NCBI GenBank assembly: GCA_022013615.1
Contig: JAKLQB010000917.1
Location: forward strand, 1 to 5,170
Length of the DNA: 5,170 bases
Direction: 5' to 3'
Source of the DNA: Desulfobacterales bacterium
GTDB lineage: Bacteria > Desulfobacterota > DSM-4660 > Desulfatiglandales > Desulfatiglandaceae
Part shown: positions 1 to 5,170 of the stretch, piece by piece
Numbering within the stretch: the first letter of the stretch is position 1
Layout of the letters: every line of letters begins with the position of its first letter
Notes under the pieces: model-generated
What the model was told of the DNA's origin: nothing
What the model saw: the letters and a program-made list of their open reading frames with translations, nothing else
The model's database searches: none
Program-made: the position numbers and the translations under genes

Positions 1-20
1 AACGTCTCGGAATTTCTATC

Positions 21-38
21 CCGCCTCAGAGGGCGGGG
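21..38. repeat. GC-rich hairpin downstream of the truncated sensor gene
   Basis: A perfect 6-bp inverted repeat, CCCGCC and GGCGGG, encloses the loop TCAGAG. It lies 14 bases beyond the stop codon of the minus-strand sensor gene, so it could help end that transcript. Neither strand has a T-run after the stem, so a classical rho-independent terminator is not supported. It may instead be a dispersed hairpin repeat, since the spacer near 2940 and 3055 has other CCCG/CGGG hairpins. The stem is seen directly; its role is inferred. Confidence 0.5.
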
Positions 39-51
39 AACCTGTGAACCC

Positions 52-1141
52 TTACCGCTTTTTTTGGTTTATCAGCAGTGAAATAACTAACAACGTCTGG
101 GCAACCATGAATATAATAACCCCAAAAATGTACCACCGGTATTCCTCATATATGGAAAAGGGTTTGTTATATACGACACTGTTTTCAGGAATATCTTCGA
201 TTCCGATATTAAAACGTTTCATTGCCGTATAATCGAACATATATGTTCGGGGCACTTTGTTAATGAAAGGTATTTTTGCTCTCTCTTCATTATTAAGAAG
301 TTTCACCGCAATCTGCGCTGTCCTTTCACCATGGACAAAACCGGTGTTAATATGCCCCCCCCATAACTCCTGTATCGGGCTGAAAGCCCCATGAACAATA
401 CACAGGAACCCTGGCATTATTTCCCATTATCTCCAAACTCTCCTTTAAGGGAAATGCCTTTCCCGATGAATCTCTGATGAATACTAAGTTAAAGACTGCT
501 GATTTTTCAGGCAGTTTCCTTAAAGCTGCTTGGAGTTCGCCCATACTCATCCCTGACAGACATTCAAACACGACTTTTTCTTTATAAACAGGCTGCAATT
601 GCCGAACAATTTCCAGTTTAGACTTTCTGGTTTTTGAATCATCGCTGACAAAGAACACAGTCTCAATGTTGGGATGAAGAGAAAGAATTAAGTCTATAGT
701 ACTCTTGATACCCTCATGACTTCCTGTCACCACATATGCGGAATTAAAATTGGAAATAGTTTCAAGGTCCCGGTCGACACCGCAGAAAACAAAAGGGACA
801 TTGGGAAAACATTCTTCGTTTGTTCCCAACACCAAGTCGAGAGCATTTTCATCGGATATGATAATTACATCGATGCTTTTGTCCTTATATTTATATCGAA
901 ATAACTGTTTTATTTGCTGAAAATATGATTTTTCAACATACCTTTTTGTGTCCAGATATTCGATGAAGACTTCCAGACCGTTTTGTTTGTCCAGCACATC
1001 TCGGACTCCATTCATCACATCATCTGTCCATGCATATCCAGGATGATAAGAGTTGACTACCAACACTCTTTTTGTATCATGCTCATCTGAAGAGGCAGCA
1101 AAAACAGGAAAGGATAAACTTAAAATGATGATTAGAAGCAT
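52..1141 (-). pseudogene. ABC-type substrate-binding sensor domain protein, frameshifted and truncated
   Basis: Two minus-strand frames (about 1150-347 and 417-52) join into one protein. The first ends GVMGGAY-stop and the second contains WGGHINTGF; removing one G from the eight-G run at 355-362 gives GVMGGHINTGF and a 362-residue product from the ATG at 1141. It reads as an ABC-type substrate-binding domain (ABC_sub_bind family) of the kind found at the N-terminus of delta-proteobacterial sensor kinases: RVLVVNSYHPGYAWTDDV near the start, FPNVPFVFCGVD in the middle, YMFDY and YRW before a transmembrane helix (about 337-357). Hydrophobic residues 1-15 (MLLIIILSLSFPVFA) form a secretion signal lacking a basic n-region, with no clear ribosome-binding site. 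The protein stops at NQKKR, where relatives continue into PAS and kinase domains. The ligand is unknown. It could be a decayed gene, a phase-variable one, or a sequencing error at the homopolymer. Confidence 0.75.
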
Positions 1142-1329
1142 GGGGATCAATATCGATTGAAGCGATAATTGAATTGGATCAAGACCAGATCAATCGCATA
1201 AAAACAGCCCTGAAAGCCAAATCGGAAAAAGAGGCAATAAATGCCGTCCTCAAACAATTTGATGCAGATCTGCAGATCGCAGAGGTGACCCTGAAAGGCG
1301 CAGGAAGTTTTGAGTTTGAGGAGGTCTGA
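1140..1329 (+). CDS. VapB-like antitoxin, start uncertain or frameshifted
   Basis: Immediately upstream of the PIN toxin, an open frame ending in TGA at 1327-1329 encodes IIELDQDQINRIKTALKA, then KSEKEAINAVLKQFDADL and a C-terminal GSFEFEEV. This resembles a short ribbon-helix-helix antitoxin: a beta strand, two helices, and a toxin-binding tail. It should bind and neutralise the toxin and repress the operon. The frame has no ATG or GTG. It is closed upstream by two TGA codons (1126-1131), and the only common start, TTG at 1174, would cut into the DNA-binding strand. The ATG at 1140 is in another frame and stops at 1158-1160. Dropping one G from 1142-1145 joins it cleanly as MGSISIEAIIELD, 62 residues. 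So either an indel or sequencing error is present, or a rare start is used. The family assignment rests on pattern and on the neighbouring toxin. Confidence 0.6.
1318..1325 (+). promoter_or_regulatory. Ribosome-binding site of the PIN toxin
   Basis: GAGGAGGT is a strong Shine-Dalgarno sequence within the last codons of the antitoxin gene, eight bases before the GTG at 1334. It decides the toxin start in favour of this GTG over the in-frame TTG at 1310, which would place extra residues ahead of the PIN domain. Its position inside the antitoxin gene suggests translational coupling. Confidence 0.8.
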
Positions 1330-1333
1330 ACGG

Positions 1334-1756
1334 GTGCAGGAAAAAGTAGTTTTTGACACAAGCGTGTATATCGGGGTTTTTAATAACGGTCTTTTTCAAG
1401 ATCAAATCAACGGATTCAACAAGATCATGTATCTGGTCCATCCAGTGCTCCATGAACTGTGGATAGGCGCTAAAGGCAAAAAGGAAATCAATCATTTGAT
1501 CAGATTTGGAGCAAGGTTTATCAAACTACAGAGGCTTGTTGTCCCGGCACCATCTACACAAATCCTGATCGGTAAAGTATGTCAAAAACTCCGTTCTTCA
1601 GGGGAGCTTGACCCGTCCTATCCCCGAATCTACAACGACGTTTCCATTGCTTTGCTATCCAGACAGATCGGTGCCACAGTTGTAACCAGGAATATTTCAG
1701 ACTTTGAGAAGGTTCACAAGGTAGTAGATTTCAGGTTCCGTGACGTTATAGTGTAA
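1334..1756 (+). CDS. PIN-domain ribonuclease toxin, VapC-like
   Basis: This gene encodes a 140-residue single-domain PIN protein, a typical VapC length. PIN toxins are Mg2+/Mn2+-dependent ribonucleases that cut tRNA or rRNA when released from their antitoxin. Visible acidic site residues are D8 in VVFDTSVYIG, E41 in LHELWIGAK, D102 in YNDVSIALLS, and D123 in VVTRNISDF, the usual PIN order, so the active site looks intact. The GTG start follows the antitoxin stop by four bases and is preceded by a strong GAGGAGGT, so the pair forms one operon. A promoter was not identified. The product should be cytoplasmic. The RNA target cannot be predicted from the sequence. With the antitoxin possibly frameshifted, an intact toxin is notable. 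The PIN call is firm; the VapC subfamily is inferred from the operon. Confidence 0.88.
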   Translation: MQEKVVFDTSVYIGVFNNGLFQDQINGFNKIMYLVHPVLHELWIGAKGKKEINHLIRFGARFIKLQRLVVPAPSTQILIGKVCQKLRSSGELDPSYPRIYNDVSIALLSRQIGATVVTRNISDFEKVHKVVDFRFRDVIV

Positions 1757-1866
1757 AAATTTGGAGCTTCTCCCTGACCCGCTTGCTGATTCATCCACCT
1801 TAGACTCGGATACCGGCTTTTAAAAACCCTTTGAAAACCGTCCAACCGCCGATACTCCTTGCTATC

Positions 1867-1919
1867 AAAAGAAAAACGAACCACCCGACATATCATTTCC
1901 GACAATCGGACCGGTTCGT
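1867..1919 (-). terminator. Rho-independent terminator of ssrA
   Basis: On the minus strand, 11 bases after the tmRNA CCA end, ACGAACC (1919-1913) pairs with GGTTCGT (1882-1876). It is followed directly by the T-rich tail TTTTCTTTT (1875-1867). A second hairpin, TCCGA/TCGGA with a three-base loop (1898-1910), sits inside the large loop. On the plus strand the same stem is followed by CTTGTTTTC, so it may also weakly end the toxin-antitoxin transcript arriving from the left. Confidence 0.75.
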
Positions 1920-1930
1920 CTTGTTTTCAA

Positions 1931-2285
1931 TGGTGGAGGCGGGGGGAGTCGAACCCCCGTCCGAAAATATTCCACTCAGGCTTCTACATACTTAGTCCGG
2001 TATAAAATTTTCACCCCAAGGTTTGCAACCGGGCAGGCGTGCCGAGGGGCTAACCTGTATTATTTTTCGCTTCACCGTCCCACAGGTTAGGCGGATCAGC
2101 TAGCCTGCAAGTCGACGCCCTATTCGGTCCCGCAGGCTAAGACCGATAGGACGCTAGCCTACTATGCGGCTAGTGCATACGCATAATCGTCTGCGTTTAC
2201 ATGTACCCCACCTGTTTTACGAGCAGATGGAACCTCGGTATGCGACCTAAGCTTCAATTATCCCCGTCGAATCCGGTTCGCCCCC
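1931..2285 (-). ncRNA. ssrA: Transfer-messenger RNA (tmRNA)
   Basis: One-piece tmRNA of about 355 nt, which rescues stalled ribosomes by acting as an alanyl-tRNA and then as a template for a degradation tag. The 5' end GGGGGCG pairs with 3' CGCCUCC ahead of ACCA, with the G3-U wobble that alanyl-tRNA synthetase recognises. The 5' region contains AACCGGAUUCGACGGGG, a tmRNA hallmark. The 3' T-arm is GGGGG-UUCGACU-CCCCC, and the CCA end is encoded (1931-1933). The tag frame ends ALAA followed by UAG. Its protein partner gene smpB lies 38 bases upstream on the same strand. A consensus-like promoter precedes it and a hairpin/U-tract follows it. Maturation by RNase P at the 5' end is expected because the predicted transcription start is a few bases upstream of the mature end. 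Confidence 0.97.
2162..2200 (-). other. tmRNA proteolysis-tag reading frame
   Basis: Within ssrA, 12 sense codons plus UAG encode VNADDYAYALAA. The resume codon is placed at GUA by comparison with Escherichia coli: UAGUC before GCA-AAC there corresponds to UACAU before GUA-AAC here. The ALAA tail is the usual signal for ClpXP-type proteases, and the acidic and tyrosine-rich middle is common in bacterial tags. The C-terminal frame is certain. The first residue is inferred from the alignment of the upstream bases. Confidence 0.85.
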
Positions 2286-2298
2286 TTTCTTAATAATC

Positions 2299-2327
2299 AA
2301 TATAACCATTTTTTAACGTCTTGTCAA
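2299..2327 (-). promoter_or_regulatory. Sigma70-type promoter of ssrA
   Basis: On the minus strand a perfect -35 box, TTGACA (2327-2322), is followed after exactly 17 bases by TATATT (2304-2299), one mismatch from the consensus -10. The mature tmRNA begins 13 bases after the -10 box, so transcription should start within the short AT-rich leader. The -35 box overlaps the smpB stop codon. It gives ssrA strong transcription independent of smpB. Confidence 0.85.
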
Positions 2328-2779
2328 TTTCTATCCCAGTTTTTTGCCTCCTCCATGTCCCTCCTCAATTCCTTTTCCTTCAAAGCCTGTCTTTTATCGT
2401 ATTTCCGCTTCCCTTTGGCCAAAGCAATCTCTATCTTGGCCCGGCCTTTGGTAAAATATACCTTTGTTGGAATCAGTGTGTACCCTTTTTCCTTGGTTTT
2501 TCCAATTAAACGCCTTATTTCCCTTTTGTTTAGTAAAAGCTTCCTGGTCCTTACAGGGTCTAACTGCACATGGTGGGCATAGGGATAGGGTGTGATATGC
2601 ATGTTATAAAGAAAGACTTCTCCTTTCTTTATACTGGCATAACTGTCCACCAGGCTGGCCCGGCCTTCTCTGAGAGATTTTACCTCCGGTCCCAAAAGAA
2701 CGAGTCCAGCCTCCAGAACCTCATCAATAAAATAATCATATCTTGCCTTTTTATTCTGGCATACAAGCTTAATACCCAT
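2324..2779 (-). CDS. smpB: SsrA-binding protein SmpB
   Basis: A 151-residue cytoplasmic RNA-binding protein, full length for the family. SmpB binds the tRNA-like domain of tmRNA and brings it to ribosomes stalled on truncated mRNA. Its body is an OB-fold. The family signatures are visible: NKKARYDYFIDEVLEAG (9-25), GPEVKSLREGRASLVDSYA (30-48), LYNMHITPY (57-65), RKLLLNKREI (79-88), and the basic tail KGKRKYDKRQALKEKE (122-136), which enters the mRNA channel and becomes helical during rescue. The ATG start is preceded by CGAAGG about ten bases upstream, and the protein begins MGIKLVCQNKKA as expected. It is directly upstream of ssrA on the same strand with a 38-base gap, so read-through could produce both. 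It is separated from ptsI by a repeat-bearing spacer, so its own promoter is likely but not clear. Confidence 0.97.
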   Translation of the reverse strand: MGIKLVCQNKKARYDYFIDEVLEAGLVLLGPEVKSLREGRASLVDSYASIKKGEVFLYNMHITPYPYAHHVQLDPVRTRKLLLNKREIRRLIGKTKEKGYTLIPTKVYFTKGRAKIEIALAKGKRKYDKRQALKEKELRRDMEEAKNWDRN

Positions 2780-2898
2780 GTAGATTTCGCCTTCGTTGAT
2801 CTTTAATATCGCTACTCGCTGTCTATATAGATCAAGATCTTAAATTTTGAGCCGAGTTTTTGGAATCGGCAATGGTTACTGCTACTTATCACATGATT

Positions 2899-2957
2899 CT
2901 GGTTGCTGGATACTTGTTGTAGCGAAGCGGAAATCCCGTCTTTAGCGGGAATGAAAT
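2899..2957 (+). repeat. Dispersed repeat, copy 1 of an inverted pair
   Basis: In order this copy reads CTGGTTGCTGGATACT, then GCGAAG, then ATCCCGTCTTTAGCGGG (2933-2949), then AATGAAAT. The same blocks occur in the same order in the reverse complement of 3042-3096. The 17-base core is identical in both copies and itself forms a small CCCG/CGGG hairpin. The left part is built from a short GCTGGAT-type unit. It looks like a member of a dispersed intergenic repeat family; family name unknown. Confidence 0.75.
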
Positions 2958-3041
2958 AAGGAATTCATTAATTTTATTAATCTGTCTAAAAAGGCCGTAC
3001 AACAAATTGATAATATTCCTGGGTAATATAAATGGGAGGGT

Positions 3042-3096
3042 CTTTATCCCCGCTAAAGACGGGATCTTCGACTAGCATTGAGCATCCAGCATCCAG
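3042..3096 (-). repeat. Dispersed repeat, copy 2 of an inverted pair
   Basis: Read on the minus strand, this copy gives CTGGATGCTGGATGCT, CGAAG, then the 17-base core ATCCCGTCTTTAGCGGG (3065-3049) and GATAAAGA, matching copy 1 block for block with small differences in the middle. On the plus strand the tandem unit GCATCCA is visible at 3083-3096. The pair could fold into a long stem in RNA, with about 84 bases between the copies. Confidence 0.75.
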
Positions 3097-3218
3097 TATC
3101 GCTTCGCCTCAAGCATCAAATTTGACAAATGCACATAAACCTGTCGGTTGGAGGCATAGCTTCGCTAGTGGTAAACATTTTTCTAAAGTCTCGCCTGGTC
3201 ATTTACGATTTTAAACAC

Positions 3219-5015
3219 CTACAAGTAGTCCCAGCCTTCCAAGTACCCTTTTTCAGCCAGCTCTGGCACCAGGCTCTTCATCCTGTTAGAGACATGTGCC
3301 TGAACCTCCTTAGCCGTACTCAGTCTCATTACATTTTCAAAATCAGCGCGCACCTCTTCAATAGAGATGGTTCGAATGATCTTCTTGATAATGGGAATGG
3401 CCCTCGCATTCATGCTGAGCTCGTTAATGCCCAAACCCAGCAGAATACACACACAAAAGGGGTCTCCAGCCATTTCACCGCACACTGAGACGCTGATGCC
3501 TGCATCCCTCGCTGCATTGACCACCTGCCGAATCATTCGAATAAGAGCAGGATGAAAGGGCTGGTACATATAAGCCACCTGCTCGTTGACCCTGTCAATG
3601 GCAAGGGCATATTGAATAAGATCATTTGTCCCAATGCTGAAGAAATCCACATGTTGGGCCAGGATCTCGGCCATAGTAACTGCCGATGGGACCTCGATCA
3701 TAATGCCCACCTTTATGCTACGGTCATATTCGATGTTTTCGCGATCCAGCTCGTCCTTCACCTGACCCATAATCTCTTTGGCATCCAAAAGCTCCTGCAA
3801 CCCGGATATCATCGGGAACATTAGCTGAACCCTGCCGTAGAAGCTTGCTCTCAAAATGGCGCGAAGCTGCCTTTTGAATATTTCCGGCTCTTTAAGGCAA
3901 AACCGAATGGCTCTAAGACCCAATGCAGGGTTCGCCTCTCTGTCAATCTCATGCCCTGATGCAAATTTATCCGCGCCCAGATCCAGGGTTCTTATGGTGA
4001 CAGGCTCCGGCGCAATTAGTTCGGCCACCTCCCTGTAATCGTGAAACAGTTCTTCCTCACTTGGGAGCTCTTTGCTTTTCAGGTAGAGAAATTCCGTCCT
4101 GTAAAGGCCAATACCTTCACTGCCATGTTCCCTTGCTGCGGCCACCTCTTCCAGAAATTCCATGTTTGCCTTAATGACGATTGGGTGTCCATCAAGTGTG
4201 ACCGCCGGAAGATGGCTTACCCTTGCAATACTCGATTTGTATTTTTCATGCCGAAGATGTTTTTCCTGATACTCAATGATAACTTCATCATCCGGGTTAA
4301 TAATCACCTCGCCGCTATTCCCATCAACGATCAAAAGGTCCCCTTCCCTCACCACCTTAGTCGCCGATTCAAGACCCACAACCACCGGAATTTGAAGGGC
4401 CTGTGCTATAATTGCCGCATGTGAAGTTCTGCCTCCCACATCAGTGATAAAGCCCATGACCTTACTGGGGTTTAACTCGCTGGTATCACCTGGAGATAAC
4501 TCGTGGGCCACAATAATAACGCGCTCATTAATGTGGGACAGACTTTGCTGCTCATCTCCAGAAAGATTTCTGAGAATCCTTTCTACCACATTCTCCACAT
4601 CGTTTACCCGATTGCTGATATATTCATCATCGACCTGATTAAATGCCCACCTTATTTCTTCAAATGATTTCTTCAGTGCCCACTCTGCATTAATCTTCTC
4701 CTTTGATATCTTCTGAATAGTAGCATCATGAAGCATGCTGTCTTTCAGGATCATCAAATGGCTATCCAAAATAAAGGAGTGCCCTTTCAGCTGCTCAGGC
4801 ATGCCATTTTTGATGGCGTTAAGCTGATCTTCTGTTGTGCGAGCGGCCTCCTCAAACCTCTCAACTTCCCTGTTTAGCTGGTCATCACCAATGAGGTATT
4901 GGTAGAAGATCTTGACCTTTGACCTGTCAACCAACCGGGCCTTACCAATAACGATTCCGGGAGAGACTGCAACACCCCACAACGCTTTTCGGACGCCAAT
5001 ATCAGATTCAGTCAT
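3219..5015 (-). CDS. ptsI: Phosphoenolpyruvate-protein phosphotransferase (PTS Enzyme I)
   Basis: Enzyme I takes phosphate from phosphoenolpyruvate onto a histidine and passes it to HPr, the first step of the cytoplasmic PTS phosphorelay. The 598-residue protein is near the usual family length. The N-terminal domain (to about 250) has GGRTSHAAIIA with phospho-acceptor H199. The C-terminal PEP-binding barrel has GIGLYRTEFLYL (R306), IRTLDLGADK (R342), NPALGLRAIR, GIMIEVPSAV (E441), FFSIGTNDLIQYALAIDR (N464, D465, R475), and VCGEMAGD with catalytic C512. All sit exactly ten residues after their E. coli counterparts, so the enzyme should be active. The ATG start has GAGGAAA seven bases upstream and overlaps the HPr stop as ATGA, showing translational coupling. 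Whether it feeds a sugar transporter or a regulatory PTS cannot be told here because no permease is visible. Confidence 0.97.
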   Translation of the reverse strand: MTESDIGVRKALWGVAVSPGIVIGKARLVDRSKVKIFYQYLIGDDQLNREVERFEEAARTTEDQLNAIKNGMPEQLKGHSFILDSHLMILKDSMLHDATIQKISKEKINAEWALKKSFEEIRWAFNQVDDEYISNRVNDVENVVERILRNLSGDEQQSLSHINERVIIVAHELSPGDTSELNPSKVMGFITDVGGRTSHAAIIAQALQIPVVVGLESATKVVREGDLLIVDGNSGEVIINPDDEVIIEYQEKHLRHEKYKSSIARVSHLPAVTLDGHPIVIKANMEFLEEVAAAREHGSEGIGLYRTEFLYLKSKELPSEEELFHDYREVAELIAPEPVTIRTLDLGADKFASGHEIDREANPALGLRAIRFCLKEPEIFKRQLRAILRASFYGRVQLMFPMISGLQELLDAKEIMGQVKDELDRENIEYDRSIKVGIMIEVPSAVTMAEILAQHVDFFSIGTNDLIQYALAIDRVNEQVAYMYQPFHPALIRMIRQVVNAARDAGISVSVCGEMAGDPFCVCILLGLGINELSMNARAIPIIKKIIRTISIEEVRADFENVMRLSTAKEVQAHVSNRMKSLVPELAEKGYLEGWDYL

Positions 5016-5170
5016 CTGCTTTCCTCAAATCTCTGCTCCAGGAGTTCGCTTAGCCTTTCCATAAAGGCCTCCGAATCCTCCCCCACAATCCTGGCCTCTA
5101 CCTCGGTGCCTTTTGGACATGAAAGTGTGAGTATCGAGAGGATACTTGAGCCATCCGCTTCCCGATCACC
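5012..5170 (-). CDS. ptsH: Phosphocarrier protein HPr, 3' part
   Basis: The last 52 residues of HPr, running off the window edge. HPr receives phosphate from Enzyme I on a histidine near residue 15 (outside this window) and passes it to EIIA proteins or regulators. Visible are DREADGSSILSILTLSCPKG, then TEVEARIVGEDSEAFMERL and a tail ending EQRFEESR. The second serine of GSSIL aligns with regulatory Ser46, the target of HPr kinase in bacteria that have one. Its TGA stop (5014-5012) overlaps the ptsI ATG by four bases, a standard ptsH-ptsI coupling. The C-terminal tail is a few residues longer than in E. coli HPr and also contains the ptsI ribosome-binding site. The identification rests on the conserved core and the neighbouring ptsI. 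Confidence 0.93.
   Translation of the reverse strand, partial: GDREADGSSILSILTLSCPKGTEVEARIVGEDSEAFMERLSELLEQRFEESR

Larger units (their letters stand above)
2780..3218. other. Intergenic spacer between ptsI and smpB
   Basis: No convincing gene is present; the open frames here are short, lack ribosome-binding sites and cross repeats. The spacer holds the smpB ribosome-binding site (near 2790), a weak hairpin GCCGA/TCGGC (2851-2870), two inverted copies of a dispersed repeat (2899-2957 and 3042-3096), and a small AT palindrome ATTAAT-TTT-ATTAAT (2967-2981). A further fragment, AGCTTCGCTAG, lies near 3158-3168. I could not assign a smpB promoter or a clear ptsI terminator. Confidence 0.6.

Noticed and set aside
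25..50. Possible tRNA or tmRNA 3' end remnant (attachment site)
   Set aside because: It loosely resembles the tmRNA T-arm end, but the T-loop consensus fails and no acceptor stem or CCA is present.
355..362. Programmed ribosomal frameshift in the sensor gene
   Set aside because: Restoring the frame needs a +1-type slip on a G run, and no stimulatory site or hairpin is evident just downstream. Indel or phase variation explains it more simply.
1147..1495. Minus-strand frames opposite the toxin-antitoxin pair
   Set aside because: They lie antisense to the PIN toxin and antitoxin, which have coherent motifs and a strong ribosome-binding site, so the opposite frames are fortuitous.
3081..3119. 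Short GCATC-rich repeats considered as a CRISPR array
   Set aside because: The units are only about seven bases with no spacers of constant length, so they are part of the dispersed repeat.
3032..3488. Plus-strand open frames across the repeat and the 3' end of ptsI
   Set aside because: They run through the inverted repeat and then antisense to the conserved Enzyme I C-terminus; composition and motifs do not suggest a protein.
4041..4424. Plus-strand open frame of 127 codons opposite ptsI
   Set aside because: It is antisense to highly conserved Enzyme I coding sequence, has no ribosome-binding site and no recognisable motif, so it is a shadow frame.

Overview
The window looks like chromosomal DNA from a Deltaproteobacterium (Desulfobacterota, sulfate-reducer type). 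The lineage call is inferred from the style of the proteins, above all a YRW-anchored ABC-type substrate-binding sensor domain, and from the gene order ptsH-ptsI-smpB-ssrA. It is not a database result.

Right-hand half, all on the minus strand and read from high to low coordinates: the 3' part of an HPr gene (5012-5170, cut by the window edge) overlaps by four bases the complete gene for Enzyme I of the PEP phosphotransferase system (3219-5015). A 438-base spacer (2780-3218) follows. It carries no convincing gene but holds two copies of a roughly 55-base repeat in inverted orientation. Next come smpB (2324-2779) and the tmRNA gene ssrA (1931-2285), the two partners of trans-translation. ssrA has its own near-consensus sigma70 promoter, whose -35 box contains the smpB stop codon, and a hairpin/U-tract terminator at 1867-1919.

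Left-hand half, the accessory part just beyond the ssrA 3' end: a VapBC-like toxin-antitoxin pair on the plus strand (about 1140-1756), then a membrane-anchored ABC-type substrate-binding/sensor protein on the minus strand (52-1141). The sensor looks broken. It is frameshifted in a run of eight G, it lacks the charged start of its signal peptide, and it stops just after its transmembrane helix, where relatives continue into a PAS/histidine-kinase module. The antitoxin also needs a one-base correction in a G run to gain a plausible ATG start. The two genes diverge from one shared CATG.

Functionally, EI and HPr form the general phosphorelay of the PTS, and SmpB and tmRNA form the ribosome-rescue system. 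The stretch from 1 to about 1930 resembles a decayed accessory insert next to ssrA, a common integration site, although no integrase or clean attachment repeat is visible. I did not find a clearly new biological system. The best leads are the damaged divergent toxin-antitoxin/sensor junction, the tmRNA tag and embedded promoter, and the inverted repeat pair.
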